DNA of 64,000 nucleotides from Topomyia yanbarensis. Its lineage: Eukaryota > Arthropoda > Insecta > Diptera > Culicidae. Where the stretch lies: positions 396,817,037 to 396,881,036 of the forward strand of contig NC_080672.1 of assembly GCF_030247195.1 (NCBI RefSeq), read 5' to 3'. Of this stretch, positions 32,601-44,600 are shown one piece after another (positions within the stretch are counted from its first letter, which is position 1; each line of letters opens with the position of its first letter). The notes under the pieces are model-generated. The model searched no databases. It had not been told where the DNA came from and saw only the letters and a list, made by a program, of their open reading frames with translations. A program made the translations under genes and the position numbers.

Positions 32601-35600
32601 GGGATGATTCGCAACCTGAGTTTCAGTACATGCAGGTCTCAAATTATCTGGTAGAGCTCAGTTCAGTTGTCGTTGTTGGAAGCTTCTCCGAAGAATTAAG
32701 CCAGCATGCGTCGGAATCGTAATTGGACTGGGCACAAAATACAACCGTGGATACAGGTGACGCTCGCAGGAAGAAAAAGAGAACACAAATCTCAAGCGCA
32801 CCCGAGGATGACGGAATCAGGATGGACAGATACTAACCTTCTGCCTATAGGAATTAGGCCTTGTACAATTAAATTGTCATGCAATATGTGTTCTGGAATG
32901 ATGTGATTCCCACGCGGTCGGCACACGGAAGCAATGGTGGAACTCCTTTGTCGTCGGCACAATAGGCATGCAATTGTCCACAATAAGATGGCGTACCGGC
33001 GCGGCTTGCCCGTATTTTTGCAATGGCGATTGAGCGCAGCGTGTTCGAGTGCAACGGATAAAGTACTCACGTTCGCATGCACAGGATGCAATCCTGGTCA
33101 CGGCACCACTTTGTTGCGACCAATGATTGCACAAACTCGCCTGCGTTTTGGGCCAATGATTACTAGGCAGAATAGTGTACAAATCTAGCACGCATCCGCA
33201 TCCCTATTGTATCATACAGCCGATGCACAGGGGAGCGCACCACGGTGATTTTATGCACTTTCGAAAGATCACTATCGCGACTTGTGGTACATGCAAAATT
33301 GACTTGATTATTTAAGTAATACTGATAAAGATTTCATGCCTTAAATATTTTTATTGCTCTTCGGGCACAAACGGCGTGATCGACGGACTGATCTGAACTG
33401 ACTGCTCTGGCGGTAAGTAGTATACCCGAACCATCGTAATTACTATCCGCATCGATATGCGTGTTTGTGTGAGATAGATAAGGGTTTGGCTACTGGCTCG
33501 AACGTACGCTACACCGCTCCAATGCGATAGTTCGGTTTTCATGCTACAACAAAGGCTTTTTTAGAGATTTATGCAGTTTTAGCTGAAAACCTGGTCAAGT
33601 CTCCCCATGTTCCCCTGACTCTTTAAGAACTGGCTTGATATTTTAACGAAGAATAACACGGTGCTACAGTGATTTTGAACTTTTCAAGAGACCTAGTATA
33701 GGTTATAGGGTGCATCAAAGGCAATATAAAAAATTGCTTGAGAAATATTATATACCCTAATCCTTGATTTATAGTAAAAAATCCACTTTTTGGGACTTTC
33801 GGCACTAAAGCCTATTTGCCATTTTTTATCATTTTTGGAAAGAAAATAGATCTTTCCAGCGGTTTGGAACGGTGTTTTGTAAAAAATAATGCGCAATTTT
33901 TGAACAACCATATGCCAATTTTTCAAGATTTTTTCATGTGATATAAAAAATCGGTCGGAAAATGACAAAGGTATTCAATTATTCCCAAATTAGAAATTTT
34001 CGCGCAATGACTCTTAAGACGAAAAATGCAATTTCGCGATAACCACTGTACTATCCATGATCGCATAGTTGTCTCGTTTCCTATGGAATTTCCTATCTTA
34101 ATGGGACTGATATGCTTATGATCATGGACAGTGTAGTGCAATGCTGATCACAGTAGCAATGCTACATAAACCCCTTAAGAGTTATGGATGACAATTCCTA
34201 ATTTAGACAAAATCGAATAACTCCGCTATTCCTCGACCGATTAAATGTTCTTTCGAATTGTGATTTGAATTAGGACGCGCTTTTGCAAAAACATTTGCAT
34301 GTTTTTCGTGAAAAATCTCAAAAATGTAACAATTTTTATATTATTGTCCACAAATCGCACATTATTTCTTACAAAACAGTATCATATAGCATTTACACTT
34401 AAAAATAGTTACATCTTGCAAGATGCACATAAAAGGAGCGTCACAATTCACTTGAATTTACATTCAAGAACATGTAAAATGCGCTTTGTTCACAATTCTC
34501 CATTTCCATTTAACCGAGTTCTACATTAAAAGAGACACAATATTTTATTTTACATGTCAAAACATGTAAATGTCCATTATTAGACAGCAAAATACGTCGC
34601 AATGTCGTTAACTTCAAATGTAATTTTCATTTTTTCTAAGTGTGAACCGTTGAAAAGGTCTATTTTTATTCTTTCCAGAAATATCAAAAAACCGAAAATC
34701 GGCTGAAAAATGGCAGTGCTGCTAATTTAGTGCAGAAAGTCCCAAAAAAATAGATTTTTTGCTATAAATCAAGACTTTGGGGGTATATTAAACTGGTCAA
34801 ACGTGGAGTTGAGTTGTATTGGAAATTATTGGAAAACTTTTCCCATTTTACTATAGCATATAGTATATGAGAGGCGACCCCGAGAAATCAGTGGCGTAGC
34901 CGGAAAATTGGTTTGGGGGGGGGGGAAGTTGGTGAAAATCGTTGTTTTTTTATAAAACGCTAAAATATATTTTAAGTTTGATACATTAGTGAAAGTCCAG
35001 AAACATAATTAGTCTAGCTGAAACCTTTTATAAATTTTATATAATGTGTCAATAAAGTCAAAGAATGCAAATAAAAAGTGCAATTTTAAAGTGCTATGTG
35101 CAAAAACTTTTCTAACGGTCATGATTACATAATTTCAAAATCAACAACTTTGAAGGTTTAAGGGAGGGGTAAAGGTTTCAGCGCAAAAAATCAGTTTTCT
35201 TGTCAATCTTTTTAGAAAGTTTGGTGAAGCAAAGCAAAGCAAATTCATGCAAAAATATCTACAAGCGACTCGGTGACGAAGCATTTTATATAACGTCTCT
35301 GGAAAAACACGATTTGCGGTGTTAACTGCCATTCAAAAACTACTTGACCGATTCATTTCATACTTTGCATACACATTCTATGTTAAAAATACCTAACACC
35401 TACGTTGAGTTTTTGAAATAATTTTTCAATTAAGGAGTTTTTTTGCTAATAAAATTTCGGAATTGCTATTTTTCAAGAAAAATTTCGCCGTTTTACGAGT
35501 AAAAAGCCTTCTAAATTGAAAAATTATCCCGAAAACTCAATGTAAGGGTTATGTGTTTTTAACATAGAATGTGTATGCAAAGTGTGAAATGAATCGGTCA

Positions 35601-38600
35601 AGTACTGTAAACCGGGGGACTTTGATCATCGGGGTGACTTTGATCATCGGGGTGACTTTGATCACTCGAAACTTTTTTCGTAGATCGCTTATCAAACCGG
35701 AATAGTCTACCAAATCAATTTAATTTGAAATGATTTTTACTCTAAACTTATAAAATACTGATTTCTTATAATTTTTGAGTATATTGTTCGGTTTTTGGGT
35801 ACAAAAACTACAAAAAACCGAAATTTTATTTTACCTTATTTTTACGAAGCTTCGTAAAGTGTCTATTTTTTTTTATAAAACAAATACATCTCAGATTTGG
35901 ACAAGAGTAATAAATTACAAGCGAGTTTTTATTTTCCTTTAGTGTGGGATGTGCCAAATTTACTTGTTTTCTTTAAATACATTTTTTTGTGAAACTAGTT
36001 GGCAATTATTTCCAATTATTTAAAGCTAAAATTCGCAACATTTTTTTTATTGTTCAATATTCCAACGTGTGAAAGTGGATGAAACTTTTTGTATATTGAG
36101 AAAATACTGAAATAAAACAATTTTGGAAGTTTTAAAGGTTTTCAGAATCTTTTATACTAGTTGGACACAAATTATACGAATTTTGTTTACTCGAATTTTA
36201 CAGTACATTGAAATACTGTGTGTACAAATTAACATCTATTTAACAATGAGTATATTTTCAGTATTAGTTTTAACAAACATTTGAATGAAAATAATTGACA
36301 TCAATTACTTAATGTGGGTGAACATGCAGGTTATCAAAGTCACCTCGGAATTCGAAAACGGACTTCAACTTGAAATCATTTTTGGAAAAAAAGCTGTAAG
36401 CGAACAGTTTAAGGTAAAACCATCCAATCTTGTTCTCCATGCATCAGTAGATGTTTTAAAAATATTAAACTTGAAAAAAATGTGTTGCGTCTAAAAATAT
36501 GCAATGATTACTTCGAAAAGTGATTAATGTCACCCCGGTTAACGGTGGTTTTTAATGGCAGTTAAAACCGCAAATCGTGTTTTTACAGACACATTCCACA
36601 AAAAGCTTCGCCACGAGATACAAATCAATATTCAAGAAATTTTCTTAAAGCCAGTTCTTTGCAATAAAACTAGACTTTAGAGAATAACTTGTTTTAAAAG
36701 TTGTGTTTCACATATAGTCGGTGTTAAGTCAGACCGGACCAAGTCGCAAAACCTTAAAAAATGAGATAATCATAGAACTAGATAAAAAATTTCTTCAGCT
36801 ACATTCGACTTTTAGTTGTTCTGAAATATGTTACAATAAGCAAGAAATATAGCAAAAATTAATTTCGTATTATAATGTGAAGGATGCTGTAATTCAAACT
36901 TTAAACTCGTTTTCCTTGAAATCAATTGCAGTTTGCCAACGAACGGAATCAGCTTGAATTCATCACCGACTCCCATCTGATTGCCATGGAATTTGGATGT
37001 TATGGCGGCGACCTTTCCCGGTCAGGTAAAGCTAAGGAGGGTATATGTCCTCCCGAAGCTACTTGAGATACTGCGCACCCTGAGTTTGATCCACCATTGC
37101 AGCCTGCCAACATACGTAATCAGGACAACTCCGTCACCGACACCCACCCGTCTACCACAGAACTTGAAGGACACGACATCAACCTTTTCCGGTCAGATAA
37201 CAACGCTCTAAACAAGTCAGACCAACTCGAAGGACATGGAATTCCTGTATCCGTTTCCTCAGGTAAATATAATGAATGTATATGTCCTTCCGAAGTAGGA
37301 CATACAGATGCTGCCCCCGTTGAAAGCCCACCCCATTTACAGGCATTTGCTTCCACAATCACTCGATCTACCACCGTTCAACCGTCAGGAGAAAACTTTT
37401 TTTTTAATAGGGCAGGGAAGAAACGTGGTGGTGGTGTGCTCATTGCAGTTTCCAACCGACTCTCATCCAAACACAAAAATGACACTCACAATCTCGAACA
37501 ACTCTGGGTAAATATCCGTGGCCCCTATACTAATCTCTGTGTGGGTGTTGTATATATTCCCCCCGATTCCGCAAGTGATGTAGAAATTATTCAGAAGCAC
37601 ATAGACTCCGCACTTGATATTGCAACTTCCATTGAACCCAACACGGCACATCTACTATTTGGTGATTACAACCAGCCTGGACTTCTTTGGAAGAGCACTC
37701 CTTCCGGGTATGCTTTCCCAGACCCTTCTGAATCACCTTTTTCGAGGGCGAGTACTATCTTACTGGACGGAATGTCTGTACTGAACATGCGACAAATGTC
37801 TACAGTGAATAATAGACGAAATCGAATCCTGGACCTCCTATTTATAAATGAAGAAGCTTCAATGAACTGTACCGTATCAGAGGCACTTGAGCCTTTAGTT
37901 GCTGTAGACGCACATCATCCTCCACTTCTGGTAACGCAGATTTGTCCGCAGCTGGTTCTCTATGACGAGATGAAGGATGTCAGGGAGTTCAACTTTTCGA
38001 AGACTGACTTCCCTAGGCTTCATAACTCACTACAAACAATCGACTGGGTGACTTTCTTGAATTTCGCGATCGATGTAGATGCTGCCGTAGAAAAACTGTC
38101 ACTTGTGTTAAAACCAGTGCTGTGCAATCTCACGATGGTCTTTGAATTGTGAGGGTAAATATGAAGTGACCGTACCACCACAAAAATGACCGTTATTTCA
38201 TTTCCATTTTCCTCGGATAGTGTTTCAGTTAACTATCTCTCACAGAAGCCGTGAGAGAGAGAACGTTTTGAAATGACAGACTGATTGAGTACCATTTATT
38301 TTGAATTGGTATAGTAAACTAAATATTATCAGTGTATTGTATTCAGGCAGCGTGCGGTGCTTTGTTGATTTTTTCTCCACCTTTCTGTTTCTTTTATGCA
38401 TAGCTATTTATGTGAAACCGCCTGTTTGTTAATTCAAGCTCGTTGTTTGTAATAAGATGACCGTCATAACCGTATTTATAGTGTTAATGAAATGACGGTC
38501 AGTTTGCCTTCCTCTCATTAATAATTCCAATGAGTGAGAGATTCAGAAGAGAACCGTCTGACTGTTGTCAATTCATTGGAATGAGAACCGTAACTCAATA

Positions 38601-41600
38601 AGCATCGCTTACTGTTTTAACTGCTAACCGTTTCATTCTCTTTTGTCTAGCAAGTTTGCCAACAGTACCGTGATGGAGCTCAGCACTGGTTAAAACAGCT
38701 TTTCAGTATACATGTGCCTGCACCTCGTCCCCGAACAAAACCACCATGGTCCAACAACCGGCTACGTAAATTGAAAAGATTGCGAGCTGCTGCGCTTCGA
38801 CATTACACTATTCGAAGAAACCCAATCACAAAAAGGGAGTTCACTATAGCCAGTAACAGCTACAAAACATATAACCGCTTTCTCTACTCAAGACACGTAG
38901 CACAAACCCAATCGAACCTAAAACGAAACCCAAAACAGTTTTGGTCCTTTGTAAATGGGAAACGTAAAGAAAATGGGCTTCCTTCCAGTATGTTCCTCGC
39001 AGGTGAAACGTCCAATACTCCCAGCGGTATCTGTAATTTGTTCGCAAAACATTTCTCGAGTGTGTTTAAAAATGAATCGGCTAGCTCAACTCAGGTGGAC
39101 TGTGGCCTTCAAGATGTCCCTCGCGATGTAATCAATTTTGGAAACATTCAATTTACTGACGAAGACATTATGGCTGCCATAAGCAAGTTAAAGTTCTCTA
39201 CATCGGTGGGGCCAGATGGGATTCCTTCCATTATACTGAAAAAATGCGCAAGCGCATTGTGTACACCTTTACGACTAATCTTCAACCAATCACTGTCGCA
39301 ATCAGTGTTTCCCGTGTGTTGGAAAAAATCAGTAATGTTTCCCGTTTTTAAAAAAGGTGATAAGCAAATGTTGCGAACTATCGTGGTATTACCTCGCTCT
39401 GTGCTGGATCAAAGTTGTTTGAGATCCTAGTAGGAAATATGCTCTTTCGTGAGACCAAAGCATACATATCGAAGGACCAACATGGTTTTTTTGCAGGCAG
39501 GTCAACAACCACCAATCTAGCCCAATTTACATCGTACTGTATTAAAAACATCGAAGATGGATCACAAGTAGACACTATATACACTGATCTTAAAGCTGCC
39601 TTCGATCGTGTAGACCACTCTCTTCTTCTGGCAAAGATCGAGCGACTGGGTGCTCCATCAAATCTTACAGGATGGCTTAAATCATATCTCGTAGATCGTT
39701 CTCTGTCTGTGAAATTAGGAAGTAACGTGTCATATAGCTTCATCAACTTGTCGGGTGTACCTCAAGGGAGCAATCTCGGACCGTTGCTATTTTCTTTATT
39801 CTTCAACGACGTCTGCTATGTTATACCCCCAGGGTGCAAACTCATATATGCTGATGATCTCAAACTCTTTCTCATTGTGCGGTCAATAGAGGACTGCATC
39901 GAACTTCAGCGACATCTAGATGCTTTCTGTAACTTGTGTAATCGCAACTTGTTGGCTCTCAGTGTGTCCAAATGCTCTATAATATTTTTCACGCGCAGAA
40001 AAAATCCAATTCTCTGGAGCTACAACATCGCCAGCCAATTGCTAGAGAGAGTGTCAGTTATCAGAGACCTTGGTGTACTCCTGGACTCGCAACTGACATT
40101 CAGAAACCATTACTCTCACGTTATAGCACAGGGAAATAGAAACCTTGGCTTCATAATAAGAATCGCCAACGAGTTTACTGATCCATATTGTCTGCGGGCA
40201 TTGTATTCTTCACTTGTTCGGTCTGTCCTGGAAGCTTCCGCAGCCATTTGGTGTCCTTATACGAGCATTTGGACTAACAGAATTGAAGCAGTACAAGCAA
40301 GATTCCTCCGCTTTGCTGTTAGAACTTTGCCGTGGCGTAACCCAACAGAGCTACCACCATACATTGATCGCTGTCGTCTGCTCGATATGGAAACTCTGGC
40401 AAAAAGGCGAAATACATCCAGAGCGATATTTGTTGGGAAAATATTGACTGGCCAAATGGATGCCCCAGATATTCTCTCATAAATCAACATCAACATACCC
40501 CCCAGAAACCTTAGATCACGTAACTTTTTAAGACTCGACTTTCAGCGCACCGAGTACGGTTAGAACGAACTCATAAGGGCGATGTGTTGTGTTTTCAATC
40601 GTGTGTATGACTATTTCGATTTTTATGTTTCTAGTGATGTTTTCAAGAATAGACTTAGGAGATTGACTTGGCTTATAAGATTATGTGAAAATATTTCTGT
40701 ACTGTTATTGAAATGCTGTATACCTTGTATGTAATTTTGTTAATTTGTAATGTCAGTTCATTGTTATTGCGTTGCGTTGCGTTGCGTTGTGACGATGATT
40801 TTGGCGGATTGCACACTGACTTCATCATGTTTGACTGCTGATTATCTAATAAGAGTTGCTTAGGAAATGGTAAGTAGGAATTCATACCAATTCGACCCAT
40901 ATTAAAACCTCAACAGCATGATAGCCATCATTGCCGGCCGCCCCCATCTCCATCGTTCACGGGGAAGGATAAAGGATAAGGTAGCCAGGAAGTGTTGATG
41001 CTCCACCTACTTAACGTGTAATGTCAGTTCATTGTTATTGTAGGAAAAACATGCGAAAAGATTATGGGTTTTTACGCGCATTCGAGGTCTGCTTCTGAAG
41101 TGAACCTTGAAATGGGCTTTTCCATACAACAACATTAAATTTCATGTAGACCAACATGGGTCAGATTAAAAATGGAAATAAATAAATAAATAAATACAAT
41201 TTCACTTAGTCCGGTCTGGCTTAATACCGACCGTATAGTCTAAAATTATTTTATTAGAAGATGTGCGCTTTACGTTGTAATATACTTTAAAGATACTGAA
41301 CATCCAAAGTTGACAGTTCCGAAATAATACGATCGTGATTGAAAACAATTTTTTTCAAGCAGTAATTTTACTTTTCTTCACAATTAAAGCTCGCAAATCC
41401 AAAACGAGTCCTCATACACAACATTTTATGACCCCATTCAATTGAGCACTCAAATATACACCATTAAAAGCCACTTACTTGAAATATTTTAAAATTTTAA
41501 TTATTTCCAATATTGCTTAAAGGCTATTTATATAATCGATTATACAACAAAAATCAAATGCTCATAAAAACCGATCCTGGTCAAACGGAAAAAGCATTTT

Positions 41601-44600
41601 TTTTATTGTTTTCCTTCTGTTTTCGAAAATATTATTATTGTTGTCAATCACATTTAGTTATTGTGTCAACTATACGTATTCTTAAAAAAAATACCTTTTA
41701 GCAAAAATTTAAAATTATCCAATTTTTCGGTGAGGAAGTTTGTGTTTATAGACATTCAACCTAATCAAACATCGCTTCCCATTCGAAGCATTGTCCCTAA
41801 TCCATATTTTGGAACATCCCTTCTGATACCGTTTGGGTACTTTGCCCTAGGAAGCTCAAAGATGTGAGTAATAAGAGAGTGAGAGCAGCGCAGGTCATAC
41901 TGCTGTTCACTGCAAATGAGCGCAGATAGTTGAGTGCTGATTTGCCATTAAAGCATAATTAACTGGCTATAATTAGTTATGTGTATAGATTTAACGTTTA
42001 GAATAAATAATTAAATAAATATATTTCGGAAATTGTTATGTGTATAGATAGGTCAATGTTTATTGTTGTATATTATATAAAAATGGTAAAAATACTACAC
42101 TAAGTTATCAGCGAGTATCGACCAATTCAAACATTACAGAACAAAATTTGTTAAACATTACACCTAGGTTAATACACCAAACACATACATTCATTATCTG
42201 ATCTGCCGGAAAATGGGGAAAATCGGAGAACGTCGGAAAAGGAGAAGAAAAGAGAGGAAATTGGTTTAAGATAGGTTACTACTGAGTCAAGAGGTTAATT
42301 GGGCTCATTTAATGGATAGACAGCCTAGTGATTAGATCGAAAAAGTTCATAAAAAGCAGTTTTTAAAAGCAAGTGATAAATCTTTTTAAGTATCCGTTGA
42401 TACAGAGTTGCGTATCTATAGAATAACTACGTTTAACCGATAGCGTGAAATATAATGGAAGGAATCAGGTATGTCAAAAAGCCAAATCCAAGAACTCAGT
42501 AGCACAACCTTACACTATCTGCCAATTTCCTTCGAAGCAGGGCCAAGTCGGTTTCTTTCGTGAAACCCTCGACGAACCCGCACCTTACGGGCAAGAAAAT
42601 ATACCCGGTCAAACGAGGAGACGATACGGTACAAGAATCGCCCGCAACAGTCACGTGGGCCCAGAGAAACGTTCACCTCGTGTGATAAGAGCACGTGGAA
42701 CATCATCCCACAAGCCCTCAGCCTAACGAATCCTCCATCTGACTGAGAAGCAACACTTCAAAAACAACTCATGATAATTTGACACCTATAGGACCTCGGC
42801 TAAGAGTTCAGTAATATGAAGAATCAACCAAAGATCCTGAAGATTTTTAATTTTAATCCTAAGCTCGTCTCTCGAACATGAAATAGCACCAAACGTGTTC
42901 AGTGAGTGGAATTCGCATACGTATTTATTACTATTTAACGTCGAGTTCGCAGTGTTGTGAGAAACTTGTAAGTCGTCGATACCTTAACCAAAAAGAAGAA
43001 TAAATCGTAGGCTAACTCAACTCTAGATGTTTAGTGATGATTATTTCAAACAACTGTTTTTTTTTTATCGAAAATCACTACTGCGAGAGTTTTGTATTAT
43101 TTATTGCATATACTTAATTAAGCTGTGGCAATTCGCAATTCGAATTCGAGTTACGAGTTGGTACGGCAAAAACTTGTTTCGAAGGGTGTCAATTAAGATT
43201 CTCTGATGCGTTCTTGATGTCACATCATTAGCGCTACTTGCCACCAACCGCTCGCGTATGGCAGATACCGCTATTCAAACAGGGTTGCTATGGTTACTAA
43301 TAAATTCCCGTATCTTCTATGTTCTCTGTGTCGTTATTTTCGCCGAATTGACGCCAGCTCCAAAGGAATTCTGATTAAGCTGAAGAGACACTGTGCGGCG
43401 CTAGCTTAATCCTGTTACTAATTTTGCGACAGGTTCTGACGAGACGAAGTCGAAACGGTATTTCCATAATTAATTTAGTTATAGATTCTGTGCCATTCAC
43501 GCGCAAGTGTGATTTTAAACAGTTTTCTCCCTAGTGGAGAAAAAATAGTTTTTACCTAAAGTTTTCTCCACTATGTAAGGAGAAATATAGCAGTGATTTG
43601 TTTCCTCGCAAACTGCCTCTTGTGGGTCATTTATTTCTTTCTCGTCGATGTCGTGATCGTTAATGTTGCTTTTGTGCTCGCGATCAGAAATTATTCCTGT
43701 TTTTGCACTCGCGGATCATGAGAAAAACCACCGTTATTGGTATTAAGGAGCATAAAGAACGTTCCCTCACCGACGGAGAGTCAAGTCCAATACGCATTAC
43801 TCGCTACAAGCAACAATCCATGGTTTGGCAAACTTTTACAACCGAGCTTTGACAGTCCGTCAGTGACGGAGCATTCTGTTTAATCCTTTGGTTTCCTCAC
43901 TGATGGTGTTGTCTGTTGATTTTGAGATACTAGACGCAGCGTTTGCAGTTGTGAATAATGCCTGAACAGCGAACACAAATTCGGAAACAGTTGTGATTTA
44001 GGTAATGGGTGGATTTGGTTTTGATTTCCGTAGATGAGTTTACCTTAGCGATTTTCGTGCATGGTTATCCGTAGTGTTGGTTAAACTAGGTTGGTTTTGT
44101 TCCATTATTGTTACTAATAATGATCAACAGAAGCTAGGTTACTTGGTTGGGACCTTTACACCTATCGCAGCATTAGAAGTTTAAAAAAATTAAGCTAACC
44201 GCAGCCTCTCAAACTCATCTTATGTCGTAGCTAAGTATCATAAACACTGAATGTTTCAAGAGCATTGGCAGCGCGAAACTTACCAGATCACAATCATACT
44301 TGGTTTTGCCCAAAAATTCTCCGTCAGTTGCATGTCTTTCACCTGTAGCAGATCCGGCTTGAATTCGTATACATCCTGTGAATTGATAACACGCTCGTCG
44401 AAGTACCGAGCGGTCAAATTGAACAACTCCTCATTGGAGCATGACTGCGGAACACACAGGCCGATGTGCAGGATATTCTAGCGGGCGAGAATCAATAAAC
44501 AAAAGCAAAGAGAAAAACGAGCCCCTGAATACCCTTGAACAGCATAAAAATTAGCAATACATATTCAAAAAATCTTTTTTCAACACGCAACAATCAGTGG

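Larger units (their letters stand above)
26088..33548 (-). mobile_element. BEL/Pao LTR retrotransposon, 7.46 kb
   Basis: Two 437-bp direct LTRs (26088-26524, 33112-33548) bound an internal region with Gag (DUF1759 type), zinc knuckle, aspartic protease, reverse transcriptase, RNase H and integrase in BEL/Pao order on the minus strand. Each LTR has TGT...ACA ends. The two LTRs look identical across their full length by eye. No matching 4-6 bp target duplication is visible (left flank ATGGC, right flank ACAAA). The internal frames are broken in at least six places, so this copy cannot encode a full polyprotein. Confidence 0.96.
25178..33615. mobile_element. TA-type TIR element carrying GGAGACTTGACC motifs, split by a BEL/Pao provirus
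   Basis: 23-bp TIRs: GGGGAACATGCGGAGACTTG at 25178 and its complement ending at 33615, with one mismatch. TA precedes the left end (25176-25177); the right flank is TG. Interior copies of GGGAGACTTGACC occur near 25543, 25570 and 25945. Without the provirus (26088-33548) the element is about 980 bp. No transposase seen. Confidence 0.8.
36945..41196 (+). mobile_element. Non-LTR retrotransposon of the CR1/Jockey superfamily, degenerate
   Basis: An endonuclease fragment and a long reverse transcriptase are followed by a 3' UTR of about 700 bp and a tail of (AAAT)n at 41173-41194. The 5' part is rearranged: a leader rich in charged residues joins the middle of the endonuclease directly. An insertion of about 550 bp interrupts the ORF at 38140-38690. 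Clade placement is from the look of the RT C-terminus; Jockey, CR1 or a relative cannot be told apart here. The 5' limit is not precise. Confidence 0.85.
36714..41236. mobile_element. TIR element (GTCGGT...GACCGGACCAAGT ends) split by a LINE
   Basis: The left end is TAGTCGGTGTTAAGTCAGAC continuing CGGACCAAGT (36716-36744). The right end is its complement at 41204-41236, with a few mismatches over about 30 bp, and TATA at each outer edge. Minus the LINE, the element is a few hundred base pairs. No transposase seen. Confidence 0.75.
24957..44283 (-). other. 19.3-kb intron of the acyltransferase gene
   Basis: It splits the codon between exons B and C and divides the first transmembrane helix. 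The content is almost entirely nested repeats: a TIR element with a BEL/Pao provirus, a palindrome with an inserted TA-type element, and a TIR element with a LINE. The remaining 41.2-44.2 kb has no recognised gene. Confidence 0.85.

Noticed and set aside
42445..42726. 93-residue plus-strand frame with charged residues
   Set aside because: No motif, no splice or homology support; within the large intron.
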